Source of the DNA: JABDBE01 sp049585795
Lineage (GTDB): Bacteria > Acidobacteriota > Terriglobia > Terriglobales > Acidobacteriaceae
Assembly: GCA_049585795.1 (NCBI GenBank)
Contig: JBAVAQ010000088.1
Coordinates: 1 to 64,000 of the forward strand
Direction of reading: 5' to 3'
DNA length: 64,000 nt
The notes beneath the pieces were generated by a model that saw nothing but the letters and a program-made list of their open reading frames with translations, did not search any database and was not told where the DNA came from. Position 1 is the first letter of the stretch. Each line of letters starts with the position of its first letter. The position numbers were made by a program, and so were the translations under genes. This document shows positions 18,938 through 26,401 of this stretch, one piece after another.

Positions 18938-19029
18938 AAACGTTCAGTTTGACCGGGCTGGGTCTCTGCTCCACAATCGCCAAAGATCAGGCGCTTTTAG
19001 GCCGTCAGCGCCACAAAGGAAAACGAAGT

Positions 19030-20457
19030 ATGGGAAGCAACGGAAACGGAAACAGCTCAAACATGGCAATGGAATGGAAGCTGAGTACGCGCTGGGCTGG
19101 GATCACCAGGCCTTACACCGCGCAGGATGTCGAACGCTTGCGAGGATCCCTCCCCATTGAGTACACGCTGGCTCGGCAAGGCGCGCAGCGGCTTTGGGAC
19201 CTTCTGCACAGCGACTCGTACGTTCCCGCCCTCGGCGCCATGACCGGGAACCAGGCCGTCCAGCAGGTGAAAGCTGGACTGCAAGCCATCTACGTGAGCG
19301 GCTGGCAGGTGGCGGCTGACGCCAACGATGCCGGGCAAATGTATCCTGACCAGAGCCTCTATCCCGCCGACAGCGTGCCCAATCTTTGCCGCCGCATCAA
19401 TCAAGCCCTGACCCGTGCCGACCAGATCCATCATGCCGAAGGTAAGAATGGGGTGCATTGGTTTGCGCCTCTGGTTGCCGATGCCGAAGCCGGCTTCGGC
19501 GGCAATCTGAACGCATTCGAGCTGATGAAGGCCATGGTCGAGGCCGGTGCTGCCTGCGTCCACTTCGAGGACCAACTTTCTTCTGCCAAGAAATGCGGAC
19601 ATTTAGGCGGCAAGGTGCTGGTACCGACCGTGGAGGCAATCCAGAAATTGGTTGCCGCCCGCCTGGCGGCCGACGTGTTAGGCGTACCCACGCTGATCAT
19701 GGCGCGAACCGATGCCGACAGCGCCCACCTGTTGACCAGCGACGTGGATCCGCGAGACCACGAATTCCTTACCGGCGAGAGAACTCCGGAGGGCTTTTAT
19801 GGCATCCGCGGCGGCATCGACTCAGCCATTGCCCGCGCCCTCGCCTACGCGCCTTACGTCGAGATCATCTGGTGCGAGACTTCGCATCCCGACCTCGACG
19901 AAGCCCGCCAGTTCGCCGAAGCGGTCCATGCGAAGTTTCCCGGCAAAATGCTGGCCTATAACTGCTCGCCCTCGTTCAACTGGAAGAAGAAACTGGACGA
20001 CGCCACCATCGCCCGCTTCCAGACCGAGCTTGCCGCCATGGGATACAAGTTCCAGTTCATCACCCTGGCCGGCTTCCATGCCCTGAACTTGAGCATGTTC
20101 GAATTGGCGCGGGGATATAAGCTCTCGGGCATGACCGCCTACTCCAGGCTGCAGGAGAAGGAATTCAGCCGTGAATTTCAGCATGGCTACGAGGCGGTAA
20201 AGCATCAGCGCTTTGTTGGCACCGGCTATTTCGACACCGTCACACAGGTGATTGCTGGGGGAGCTTCATCCGTGACGGCGCTGGCCGGTTCTACCGAAGC
20301 CGAGCAATTCGCCCAGATGAAGCCTCAAGTGCACCCGAAGAGCGGCCCAGACGCGGCTTGTCAACCCATTCTCGGCGACTGCCCGTCGGGCTCAATGGTT
20401 CAACTGCAGGGTACAGAACCCGGCCCGGAGGAAAGCCTAATGCCTTCGGGGGACTAA
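19030..20457 (+). CDS. aceA: Isocitrate lyase
   Basis: Isocitrate lyase splits isocitrate into glyoxylate and succinate, the first step of the glyoxylate shunt. The 475-residue product carries the active-site signature KKCGHLGGK, and also NAFELMKAMVEAGAACVHFEDQ, the TLIMARTDA metal-binding region and YNCSPSFNWKKKL. The ATG at MGSNGNGN is preferred, with GGA upstream; a longer frame begins at 18931 without homology. No malate synthase is visible in the window. Regulation by the divergent LysR gene is likely. Confidence 0.97.
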   Translation: MGSNGNGNSSNMAMEWKLSTRWAGITRPYTAQDVERLRGSLPIEYTLARQGAQRLWDLLHSDSYVPALGAMTGNQAVQQVKAGLQAIYVSGWQVAADANDAGQMYPDQSLYPADSVPNLCRRINQALTRADQIHHAEGKNGVHWFAPLVADAEAGFGGNLNAFELMKAMVEAGAACVHFEDQLSSAKKCGHLGGKVLVPTVEAIQKLVAARLAADVLGVPTLIMARTDADSAHLLTSDVDPRDHEFLTGERTPEGFYGIRGGIDSAIARALAYAPYVEIIWCETSHPDLDEARQFAEAVHAKFPGKMLAYNCSPSFNWKKKLDDATIARFQTELAAMGYKFQFITLAGFHALNLSMFELARGYKLSGMTAYSRLQEKEFSREFQHGYEAVKHQRFVGTGYFDTVTQVIAGGASSVTALAGSTEAEQFAQMKPQVHPKSGPDAACQPILGDCPSGSMVQLQGTEPGPEESLMPSGD

Positions 20458-20491
20458 CCCAGCAGCTAATAACAAGTTGAAAAGCAAAATA

Positions 20492-20534
20492 GCCACTCTC
20501 CGAGTCGCCGGCAGGCAAGGAGAGTGGCTTTGGT
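20492..20534 (+). terminator. Terminator hairpin after aceA
   Basis: AGCCACTCTCC and GGAGAGTGGCT form a perfect 11-pair stem with a 17-base loop, followed by TTGGTTT. The T-tract is weak, but the position after the aceA stop suits a terminator. Confidence 0.65.
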
Positions 20535-20613
20535 TTCCCAAGGTGAATTCCAACCCTTGGACAATTTCCCACTCAGCTGACCCAAACAAGGCATCCAGCG
20601 CCGATTTTCACAG

Positions 20614-20641
20614 TTGACATTCGCCGTTCGGGGGATATAAA
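20614..20641 (+). promoter_or_regulatory. Sigma-70-type promoter of the HU gene
   Basis: A perfect -35 TTGACA is followed after 16 bases by TATAAA, about 80 bases before the HU start codon. This is the clearest housekeeping promoter in the window and fits high expression of a nucleoid protein. Confidence 0.7.
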
Positions 20642-20720
20642 TAAGGCCGCCGGGTTTCTCACTCAGGGAGTGCCCCCTCCCCGCGCCCTTTGAGGACAAG
20701 GAGACCTGCCAGGAGAGACG

Positions 20721-21002
20721 ATGAACAAAGCCGATCTCATTGACCGAATCGCATCTGGTAGCGGCATCAGTAAAGCTCAAGCGGCTACCGCAATCGACAC
20801 AACCGTGGACAGCATTACGTCCGCCCTGAAAAAAGGCGATCGAGTAGCGTTGATTGGTTTCGGCACCTTCTCTGTATCGCAGAGAAAGGCTCGCAATGGG
20901 CGCAACCCGCAGACGGGCGCCACCATTAAGATCGCTGCCCGGAAGGTGGCAAAATTTTCGGCCGGCGCCGAACTCAAGAAAGCGGTCAACCGCAGTAAGT
21001 AA
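20721..21002 (+). CDS. hup: DNA-binding protein HU
   Basis: This 93-residue HU/IHF-family protein binds and bends DNA in the nucleoid. It starts MNKADLIDRIA, has the GFGTFSVSQRKARNGRNPQTG beta-arm region with the conserved RNPxTG, and ends with KFSAGAELKKAVN. Length and sequence fit HU rather than IHF. It has an AGGAGAG ribosome-binding site, a strong promoter and its own terminator, so it is a single-gene unit. Confidence 0.96.
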   Translation: MNKADLIDRIASGSGISKAQAATAIDTTVDSITSALKKGDRVALIGFGTFSVSQRKARNGRNPQTGATIKIAARKVAKFSAGAELKKAVNRSK

Positions 21003-21024
21003 GGGGCCAAGTTTCACATCGAAT

Positions 21025-21052
21025 ACGGCAGGGGGTCGGCCCTGCCGTTTTT
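21025..21052 (+). terminator. Rho-independent terminator after the HU gene
   Basis: ACGGCAGGG and CCCTGCCGT form a strong stem with a short GGTCGG loop, followed by TTTTTC. It sits between convergent HU and the ICMT-like gene. Confidence 0.88.
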
Positions 21053-21116
21053 CATTTGGACAAACAGACGATGGAGACAGGCCTAGCCCGTCGGAGCCGC
21101 GAAAACTCAGCAGCAC

Positions 21117-21692
21117 CTAGTGAAAGCGCGGCGTCAGAAACCCAGCTTGCCTGCGATACTCCCGGTACTCATCACCGAATTCCGTAGAGAGCAAGGCTTC
21201 TTCTTTCGCGGCTTTGCGGCAGAGCTCAACCAGAGCCAGCAAGATGGCAATCACGGCTCGCCACTCTCCAACCACCAATGCAGTACCAGCCATCGCCAAG
21301 AGCAGCCCAGAATAGATCGGGTGACGAATATAAGCGTATGGACCGACACGGATGAGCTGATGGTCTTCCTTAAGAGTAACTCGCCCGCTCCAATACTGGC
21401 CCAGACTGTAGCGCGCCCAAATGGCCAACCCGGCTCCAAGATATGTCAGGAAGATCCCCGGAGCCCAAACCAATGCACTCTCCGGAACGAAGCGCCAGCC
21501 TAACGGGCCAAGGGCGAGTCTCTCGGAATACAAAAGCATAAATGCCAGAACCATAATGCCGATGTGCCAGAGTCGACCGGCGGGGTCTTCCGAGACCTTG
21601 ATTCGCTTGAGGCGGAGAGCGCTGAGCGCCCAATAAATAAGCAGCGCATACCACGGCGCAAGCTCTAAATTCGACAGCGTCATGAACTTCAT
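21117..21692 (-). CDS. Isoprenylcysteine carboxyl methyltransferase-family membrane protein
   Basis: This 191-residue protein has about five hydrophobic segments and the C-terminal ICMT/PEMT motif: LIRVGPYAYIRHPIYSG (RHPxY), then EEALLSTEFGDEYREYRR. Such proteins are SAM-dependent methyltransferases in the membrane; bacterial substrates are mostly unknown. Its ATG overlaps the PadR stop by four bases, which fixes the start and implies translational coupling. The PadR-family regulator therefore probably controls it. Confidence 0.85.
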   Translation of the reverse strand: MKFMTLSNLELAPWYALLIYWALSALRLKRIKVSEDPAGRLWHIGIMVLAFMLLYSERLALGPLGWRFVPESALVWAPGIFLTYLGAGLAIWARYSLGQYWSGRVTLKEDHQLIRVGPYAYIRHPIYSGLLLAMAGTALVVGEWRAVIAILLALVELCRKAAKEEALLSTEFGDEYREYRRQAGFLTPRFH

Positions 21693-22234
21693 ATCTTCCT
21701 CCCCGTCACTTTGGGACGGCTGTTGTTTGAAATTGCCCCGAACCGATGCAGCCTTCGGATCCACGCTCGCTCGGATTCAATCTGGTCGATCAAATAGCGG
21801 ACGACCTCTCCGCCGTAAATCCCCAGATCCATGTTCTGTCGCATGTCGGTCAATCGTTCCTCGCGGTGTTGCAGGTAGCCTTCTCGGTGTTGCAGGATGC
21901 GCGCGCGGACCGGCTCGTCGAGCAGTTCGAACATTCCGACTCGCGTGATGAAACCAGCGAACGACGATGCATTCGCTTCACCGAACTCGCTGAGACGTGC
22001 GACGAGTTCCCGCCGTCCGAGCGCTGTGATCGCATACTGTTGACGCGTCTGGCCTCGCTCTCCGGGCATACTCTTCCTAGTGACCCAGCCGTCGGCAGTA
22101 AAACGCCGCAACAAGGGATAGACCAGATTGTTGTGCATCACCCCCTGTCCAAGAACGAACCCAGCTTCGCGCTTCAACTGATATCCGTGTTTCGGGCCAT
22201 CCACCAAGGTCGCCAAAATTATTAGATCATTCAT
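21689..22234 (-). CDS. PadR-family transcriptional regulator
   Basis: The 181-residue regulator has the PadR winged helix: ILATLVDGPKHGYQLKR, then VYPLLRRFTADGWV and QYAITALGRREL. The C-terminal helical dimerisation part includes QHREGYLQHREERL. It is the first gene of a two-gene unit with the ICMT-like methyltransferase, overlapping by four bases. A TGACA-G-TGTCA palindrome covers its start codon and may be an autoregulatory site. Confidence 0.9.
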   Translation of the reverse strand: MNDLIILATLVDGPKHGYQLKREAGFVLGQGVMHNNLVYPLLRRFTADGWVTRKSMPGERGQTRQQYAITALGRRELVARLSEFGEANASSFAGFITRVGMFELLDEPVRARILQHREGYLQHREERLTDMRQNMDLGIYGGEVVRYLIDQIESERAWIRRLHRFGAISNNSRPKVTGRKI

Positions 22235-22244
22235 GACAGTGTCA
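22234..22244. promoter_or_regulatory. Palindrome at the padR-type gene start
   Basis: TGACAGTGTCA is a perfect 11-base palindrome touching the start codon of the PadR gene. A role as operator is only a guess from its position. Confidence 0.3.
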
Positions 22245-22298
22245 ATTATGTCCTAATACCAAAATTGCGGTCAAGTCCCACGAAACCAACCAGAAAAC

Positions 22299-22340
22299 AA
22301 AACCTTTGTGATCCTTAGTGTTCTTTGTGGTTATTGCTTT
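22299..22340. repeat. Half copy of the CCTTTGTG/CTTTGTGGTT repeat
   Basis: CCTTTGTGATCCTTAGTGTT followed by CTTTGTGGTTATTGCTTTT resembles the right half of the repeat between ftsA and ftsZ. The mirrored half is missing here. Confidence 0.5.
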
Positions 22341-22379
22341 TCGCGCGGTCCCAGAAGAATCAGACTGCGGCCACTCCAT

Positions 22380-22409
22380 TTGCTGAATCCTGCAGCCATC
22401 CTTTAGAAT
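22380..22409 (+). promoter_or_regulatory. Possible promoter of rpmE
   Basis: TTGCTG and TAGAAT are separated by 18 bases, about 40 bases before the rpmE start codon. The -35 box is imperfect, so this is tentative. Confidence 0.35.
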
Positions 22410-22451
22410 CGAATAGTTCCTTGGGAAGTTCGGTACAAAGGTTAAAACATC

Positions 22452-22670
22452 ATGAAAGCAGCCATTCATCCCGCTTACAACGAAATCCGCGTCATGTGCG
22501 CGTGCGGCAATAGCTTTACCACCCGCTCGACCCACAAGGGCGACATCCACGTAGAAATCTGCTCCAATTGCCACCCGTTCTTTACGGGCAAGCAGAAGCT
22601 CATGGACACCGCCGGCCGCGTAGAACGTTTCCGCCGCAAGTACGCGAAAAAAGAAGCACCGAAGGCCTAA
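22452..22670 (+). CDS. rpmE: 50S ribosomal protein L31
   Basis: The 72-residue protein is the zinc-type L31. It starts MKAAIHPAYNEIRVMCACGN and has the Cys pairs CAC and CSNC, then HPFFTGKQKLMDTAGRVERFRRKY. L31 bridges the ribosomal subunits. The four cysteines show it is the zinc-containing (C+) form rather than the zinc-independent paralogue. It is a single-gene unit with its own terminator. Confidence 0.97.
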   Translation: MKAAIHPAYNEIRVMCACGNSFTTRSTHKGDIHVEICSNCHPFFTGKQKLMDTAGRVERFRRKYAKKEAPKA

Positions 22671-22691
22671 AGTTCGGCCCATACAAAGGCT

Positions 22692-22716
22692 AGAGCCTCC
22701 GCGATGGAGGCTCTTT
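22692..22716 (+). terminator. Terminator after rpmE
   Basis: AGAGCCTCC and GGAGGCTCT form a perfect stem with a GCGAT loop followed by a short T-run. It lies just after the rpmE stop. Confidence 0.75.
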
Positions 22717-22774
22717 CCATTTGCATGAAGCGATGGAGGACGAGGGTCCCTGCCCGTCCAGGCCCAAGCTGAAT

Positions 22775-23464
22775 TCAGTCGTCCTCCGTGGGATTGATGG
22801 GTTCTCCCACGATGTTGTAGTAAATCTCCTTGGGCGGTTTCGGCTTTGCTGGCTTTGCCTTTGGTGGCGGCGATGGTGGAGGCGGCGCTGCCGCCTTAGC
22901 CTGCGGTGAGGGTTCAGGCGGCGACCAGAATTGGCCCGGCGATGTGGGTGCTGCCGCTGTCTGCGCTGGTCCTGGGGATGACACTACTGGCGTCGAAACC
23001 GGCACGGTAACCACCGGAGCCACCGGCACTGAAACCGCCGCTTGAACGGACGCAACCACCGGCGCAGGTGAGGCCGGCTGAACTATAGACTTTGGCGGTG
23101 CGACCGGCTGGGTTGGAATCGGGCTCACAATCGAGCTGACCCGCACCGTCTTGCTACGCGTCAGCCTGGGTTTGCGTTGCAGAAAGGAATTCAGGATCAC
23201 TGCCGCAATCCCGGCGAAGCATAGCTCCAGAACCGCAGTAAACAACGAAGGAACATTGAAGTCGCCCTTGCCCAGGTAGAGCGGCGATTGCGCATCCGCA
23301 CCCATGGTCCTCGCCAGCAACGGCAGAATCAGGCCGTTGGTGACGGAAACAATAAATCCCCAGATCGCCTCCGCCAAGATCACCGCGATGACCACGCGGC
23401 CGATCCATGCACCAACATCCAGCGTGGCCGATTCTGACGATGGCGTTCTAGAGATTTCATCCAT
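22775..23464 (-). CDS. MscL-like two-helix membrane protein with proline-rich tail (paralogue 2)
   Basis: This 229-residue protein has two predicted transmembrane helices (about residues 19-48 and 72-93), then a long Pro/Ala/Val-rich cytoplasmic linker and a conserved end IYYNIVGEPINPTEDD. The first helix pattern (VVIAVILAEAIWGFI) and the second (FTAVLELCFAGIAAVIL) resemble the MscL topology. It is paralogous to the neighbouring upstream gene, which shares AVILAEA and the YN-[IL]-VGE-x-[IV]-x-P-EDD tail. A mechanosensitive-channel role is inference; no experimental family name is known to me. Confidence 0.7.
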   Translation of the reverse strand: MDEISRTPSSESATLDVGAWIGRVVIAVILAEAIWGFIVSVTNGLILPLLARTMGADAQSPLYLGKGDFNVPSLFTAVLELCFAGIAAVILNSFLQRKPRLTRSKTVRVSSIVSPIPTQPVAPPKSIVQPASPAPVVASVQAAVSVPVAPVVTVPVSTPVVSSPGPAQTAAAPTSPGQFWSPPEPSPQAKAAAPPPPSPPPKAKPAKPKPPKEIYYNIVGEPINPTEDD

Positions 23465-23532
23465 AAATGGTGTGATGCAAATTGTGCCATAGCTGCCACC
23501 CGCAGGGAAGGCGATAGGGATCGAGCTGGAGC

Positions 23533-23994
23533 CTATTGGCGAGGGGTCTCGTCGTCCTCCGGGCTGACCCGCTCGCCCACCAAGTTGTAAAGAACCTCAT
23601 GGGGTCTTTCTGGCCTCGGTTCGAGGGCCTTTATTTCGAGCTCCGGGGGATGCGGTGACTCGGAGCTTGCTAGACCAACCCTGTCCTCTTCCGGTGCGCC
23701 GTGAATCCAGCGATTGAGGTAAAAGACAAAAATCAGAGCGATGGCGAAATCGAGCACCGACCCAAGTAAAGGTTGCCAAGGGAACGGAGCCCGCGTCTGC
23801 GTTTCAAATAGAACGGATTCAGTGTGCCCTTTTAGAACCGCCGCTATAAACGGCACAACGAGAAACCAGGTCAGTGCGTTCAGAAAGCGAAGGCACGCTT
23901 CGGCGAGGATGACCGCAAGTGCGATCTGGCCCGCTCTCTTTCGCAAGAGCGAGGAGCGTAGTTCCTGGACAAAATGTCCCGGTGTGTCATCCAT
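23533..23994 (-). CDS. MscL-like two-helix membrane protein (paralogue 1)
   Basis: The 153-residue protein has two hydrophobic segments (about residues 22-52 and 76-93). The segment ALAVILAEACLRFLNALTWF with VVPF recalls the first helix of MscL, and GSVLDFAIALIFVFYLNRW recalls its second helix. The tail VLYNLVGERVSPEDDE is shared with the downstream paralogue but without the long proline-rich linker. The two genes are in tandem, separated by about 70 bases. The conserved tail suggests a binding motif. The function is inferred only from topology. Confidence 0.68.
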   Translation of the reverse strand: MDDTPGHFVQELRSSLLRKRAGQIALAVILAEACLRFLNALTWFLVVPFIAAVLKGHTESVLFETQTRAPFPWQPLLGSVLDFAIALIFVFYLNRWIHGAPEEDRVGLASSESPHPPELEIKALEPRPERPHEVLYNLVGERVSPEDDETPRQ

Positions 23995-24197
23995 GCGTCA
24001 CCTCAGTAAGATGATGCAAATTGTGCCACAGCCGCATAACTTGGGGAAGGCAGTAAAATAGCCACGTGCGAAACTTTTGGGACAAGCCGGTAGAAAATGA
24101 CGACTAATCGTTAAATAGAAGAAATACCGATCTGAAGAACATAAGCCCAATCAAGACTAGGCAATACATCGAAAAGGCAGATCACTTTTTTCACGGG

Positions 24198-24545
24198 ATG
24201 ACCCTGCTTAACGACGATGTGTCGAATTATCGAACAGGGATCGGCTTACTGGCCATCCATAGTGCAATATCCCTGAGCGATGCCATCACGATTGGGCTCA
24301 CCGGCGAGCGAGGCAAGTACCAAGATCACGCCCAAGCGGCAAGTGAACTTGAAAGATTCTGTTCTTCAAATAGGATCTCAGACAAAAAGGGCGTCGACCA
24401 CTTCAAATGGCTACTGGCACAAAAGAACGAGGTGGCCTACCAGCATGATCGGCTCGACGATGCATCTGTCAAGATGACGGTTGACAAAGCTCAGAGGTTC
24501 AATGTCTGGGCTTACAATCAGTTCCGAGAGGTTTTGCGTGCATAA
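24198..24545 (+). CDS. HEPN-like protein, first gene of a two-gene unit
   Basis: This 115-residue helical protein fits the HEPN superfamily: a first helix IGLLAIHSAISLSDAI, and a later helix with K76-N77-x3-Y81-x-H83 (KNEVAYQH). In many HEPN RNases this position is R-x4-6-H, so here arginine is lysine. The frame is open upstream to 24108 and reads TRQYIEKADHFFHGM without a standard start codon, so the true start may be earlier at a non-standard codon. It overlaps the next gene by eight bases. The local sequence looks more A/T-rich than its neighbours. A toxin or RNA-binding role is inference. Confidence 0.6.
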   Translation: MTLLNDDVSNYRTGIGLLAIHSAISLSDAITIGLTGERGKYQDHAQAASELERFCSSNRISDKKGVDHFKWLLAQKNEVAYQHDRLDDASVKMTVDKAQRFNVWAYNQFREVLRA

Positions 24546-25026
24546 ACCGGTGCTCAGCCCCCAACAGCGGGAGTCTCGAGCAAAGACCGCAGTTGCTGAG
24601 CTCCTTTTTCGCGAACTCATCGTGCCAAAGGTATTCGTCGATGCGCGCTGGCCGGCGGCGCGGGACGTGGTGGATGTCATGGCTGTCGACCGGTCTGGGA
24701 GTGGCGAGGTTCATGTTGTTGAGGTCAAGGTGGGGACGCAGCCGCTCGCGACGATTGAGAAGGCTGTCACTGCGCTCTTGCGCATCCCCGCTCATTTTAA
24801 GTATTTGGCTATCTTTGATAACAAGAGTTACTTGCCAGATGAGCGCTGGCTTTACGCTCGGGACGGGATGGGCCGAGTTGGCGTAATCCAGGTGAAGGAA
24901 AGCTCGGCCGGCGATCTATCTGCCGAATTCCGCGTTCGCCCTGAGCGTTTTCGCTTTGACGCTGATTTTAAGCGGGTCGACAAGTTCACAGCCTCTCATC
25001 CAGCCTACATTGAGATCAGGCCATAG
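24538..25026 (+). CDS. PD-(D/E)XK-like protein, second gene of the HEPN unit
   Basis: This 162-residue protein is not a family I recognise. D46 in VVDVMAVD, followed by E62 and K64 in VHVVEVKVG, forms a D, 15 residues, ExK pattern on adjacent strands. That resembles PD-(D/E)XK nucleases, as does the preceding helix (AKTAVAELLFRELIVPK). The rest has TLEKAV-like and FKYLAIFDN strands typical of that fold. The GTG start lies inside the end of the HEPN-like gene, so the two are translationally coupled. It could be a nuclease partner or an inactive immunity protein; neither is shown. Confidence 0.6.
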   Translation: MHKPVLSPQQRESRAKTAVAELLFRELIVPKVFVDARWPAARDVVDVMAVDRSGSGEVHVVEVKVGTQPLATIEKAVTALLRIPAHFKYLAIFDNKSYLPDERWLYARDGMGRVGVIQVKESSAGDLSAEFRVRPERFRFDADFKRVDKFTASHPAYIEIRP

Positions 25027-25034
25027 CAGATACT

Positions 25035-26162
25035 ATGCGCAAGTACTGGGAAAATCCGGCGAACGTAAGTGGAGGCGTCGTGACATCCGCTCGTGTGCCC
25101 GATCAGGTGATGATGGGCAATATCGAGATTACGCCCGCGACCGTTCTGGCTCCCATGGCGGGCGTTACCGACACCGTGTTTCGCCGCTTCATACGCAACC
25201 TTGGCGGATGCGGGTTGATCATGACCGAATTCACTTCCGCCGACGGCGTGCTCCGTGCAAAAGATCAGAAAGCCAAGCGCTATCTCCATTTCTACGAAGA
25301 CGAGCATCCCATCTCGGCCCAGCTTTTTGGCAGCGATCCCAAGGTCATGGCAGAGGCTGCTCGCATGGTCGAGGGTTTGGGCTTCGATTTGGTCGACCTC
25401 AACTTGGGCTGTCCGGCGAAGAAGGTGGTCAAGTGTAATGGCGGTTCGGGCCTGCTGCGCGATTTGCCCGCAATCGGCAAGATCTTCGAGGCGGTTCGCG
25501 CGGCTGTCAAGATTCCATTCACGGTCAAGTTCCGTGCGGGATGGAATGACGAAAACATTATCTGCGTCGAGCTGGCGAAAATGGCTGAGGACTGCGGTCT
25601 GTGTGCCGTGGCGCTGCACGCCCGCACCCGCGAACAGGGCTACAGCGGGCAGGCGCGCTGGGAGTGGATTGCCGCAGTCAAGCAGGCGGTCAAGATTCCG
25701 GTGATCGGGAATGGCGATATCCGCACACCCGAAGATGCCTGCTCCATCGTCGCCCAAACGGGCTGTGATGCTGTGATGATCGGACGGACAGCGCCGGCAA
25801 ATCCATGGATCTTCCGCCAGATCGCGCAATACAATCAATGGCTCAGCGAAGATCGCACGGGGACAGCCGCTGTCGGCTGTCCAGCGGAGCAGAACTCCGC
25901 AGTTCCCTATGAGGAGCCGTCCGAGGCCGACCGTTACGAAATGATCCGCACTTACTTCCAGATGCTCATCGAGGAAGAACTGCCGGATGCGGTTGGCAAG
26001 ATGAAGCAATTTGCATCGTGGTTCACGCACGGCGTCCCAGGCGGAGCAGGGCTGCGCAAGGCAATCTACGATTCCAGGAGCGCGCCCGAGATTCTCACGA
26101 AAGTGGAAGAGTTCTTCGAAGAAAGACTGTGTGGCGCCGGCGCGCTCGCCCGCGAGCGATGA
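25035..26162 (+). CDS. dusB: tRNA-dihydrouridine synthase, DusB-like
   Basis: Dus enzymes reduce uridines in the tRNA D-loop using FMN and NADPH. The 375-residue protein has LAPMAGVTD, then QLFGSDP, the catalytic cysteine in LNLGCPAKKV, HARTREQGYSG and VIGNGDI with IGRTAPANPWIF. The C-terminal helical domain follows. Between the barrel and that domain is an in-frame insertion, TGTAAVGCPAEQNSAV, encoded by a palindromic repeat also found in mnmE. ATG at 25035 is used; ATG at 25110 is closer to the usual family start. Confidence 0.95.
   Translation: MRKYWENPANVSGGVVTSARVPDQVMMGNIEITPATVLAPMAGVTDTVFRRFIRNLGGCGLIMTEFTSADGVLRAKDQKAKRYLHFYEDEHPISAQLFGSDPKVMAEAARMVEGLGFDLVDLNLGCPAKKVVKCNGGSGLLRDLPAIGKIFEAVRAAVKIPFTVKFRAGWNDENIICVELAKMAEDCGLCAVALHARTREQGYSGQARWEWIAAVKQAVKIPVIGNGDIRTPEDACSIVAQTGCDAVMIGRTAPANPWIFRQIAQYNQWLSEDRTGTAAVGCPAEQNSAVPYEEPSEADRYEMIRTYFQMLIEEELPDAVGKMKQFASWFTHGVPGGAGLRKAIYDSRSAPEILTKVEEFFEERLCGAGALARER
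25855..25904. repeat. GGACAGCC/GGCTGTCC repeat inserted in dus
   Basis: GGGGACAGCCGCTGTCGGCT followed by GTCCAGCGGAGCA is a reverse-oriented, shortened relative of the repeat found twice in mnmE and at 17861. It is in frame and encodes an extra GCPAEQ-type segment between two Dus domains. Confidence 0.6.
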
Positions 26163-26214
26163 AGCCAAATTTTCCGCACACAAGTGCAACAACTTGCGCA
26201 CCAGAAGCTGCCTA

Positions 26215-26244
26215 TTGACACCGCCTCCATGGGGCGCACATAAT
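26215..26244 (+). promoter_or_regulatory. Possible promoter of the HAF-repeat gene
   Basis: TTGACA is followed after 18 bases by CATAAT, leaving a leader of about 155 bases before the start codon at 26402. The spacing is acceptable for sigma-70. Confidence 0.45.
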
Positions 26245-26401
26245 TTTGGGCGCGTCAGTCGTCCGCGGCCGCAACCTTGAGCTCGGCTTAATATTCCGGG
26301 TTCTCTTTCCGCCTCTTTCGATAGCCGTCTCGCAAAGTTTTTGAGACAGCAATAGTGCAATCGAAGTCAATTTAATCGCTTCACTAAGTGAGGAGAAGCC
26401 A

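Noticed and set aside
25005..26360. Minus-strand open frame of about 450 codons
   Set aside because: It is antisense to the clear Dus gene and has no recognisable motif.
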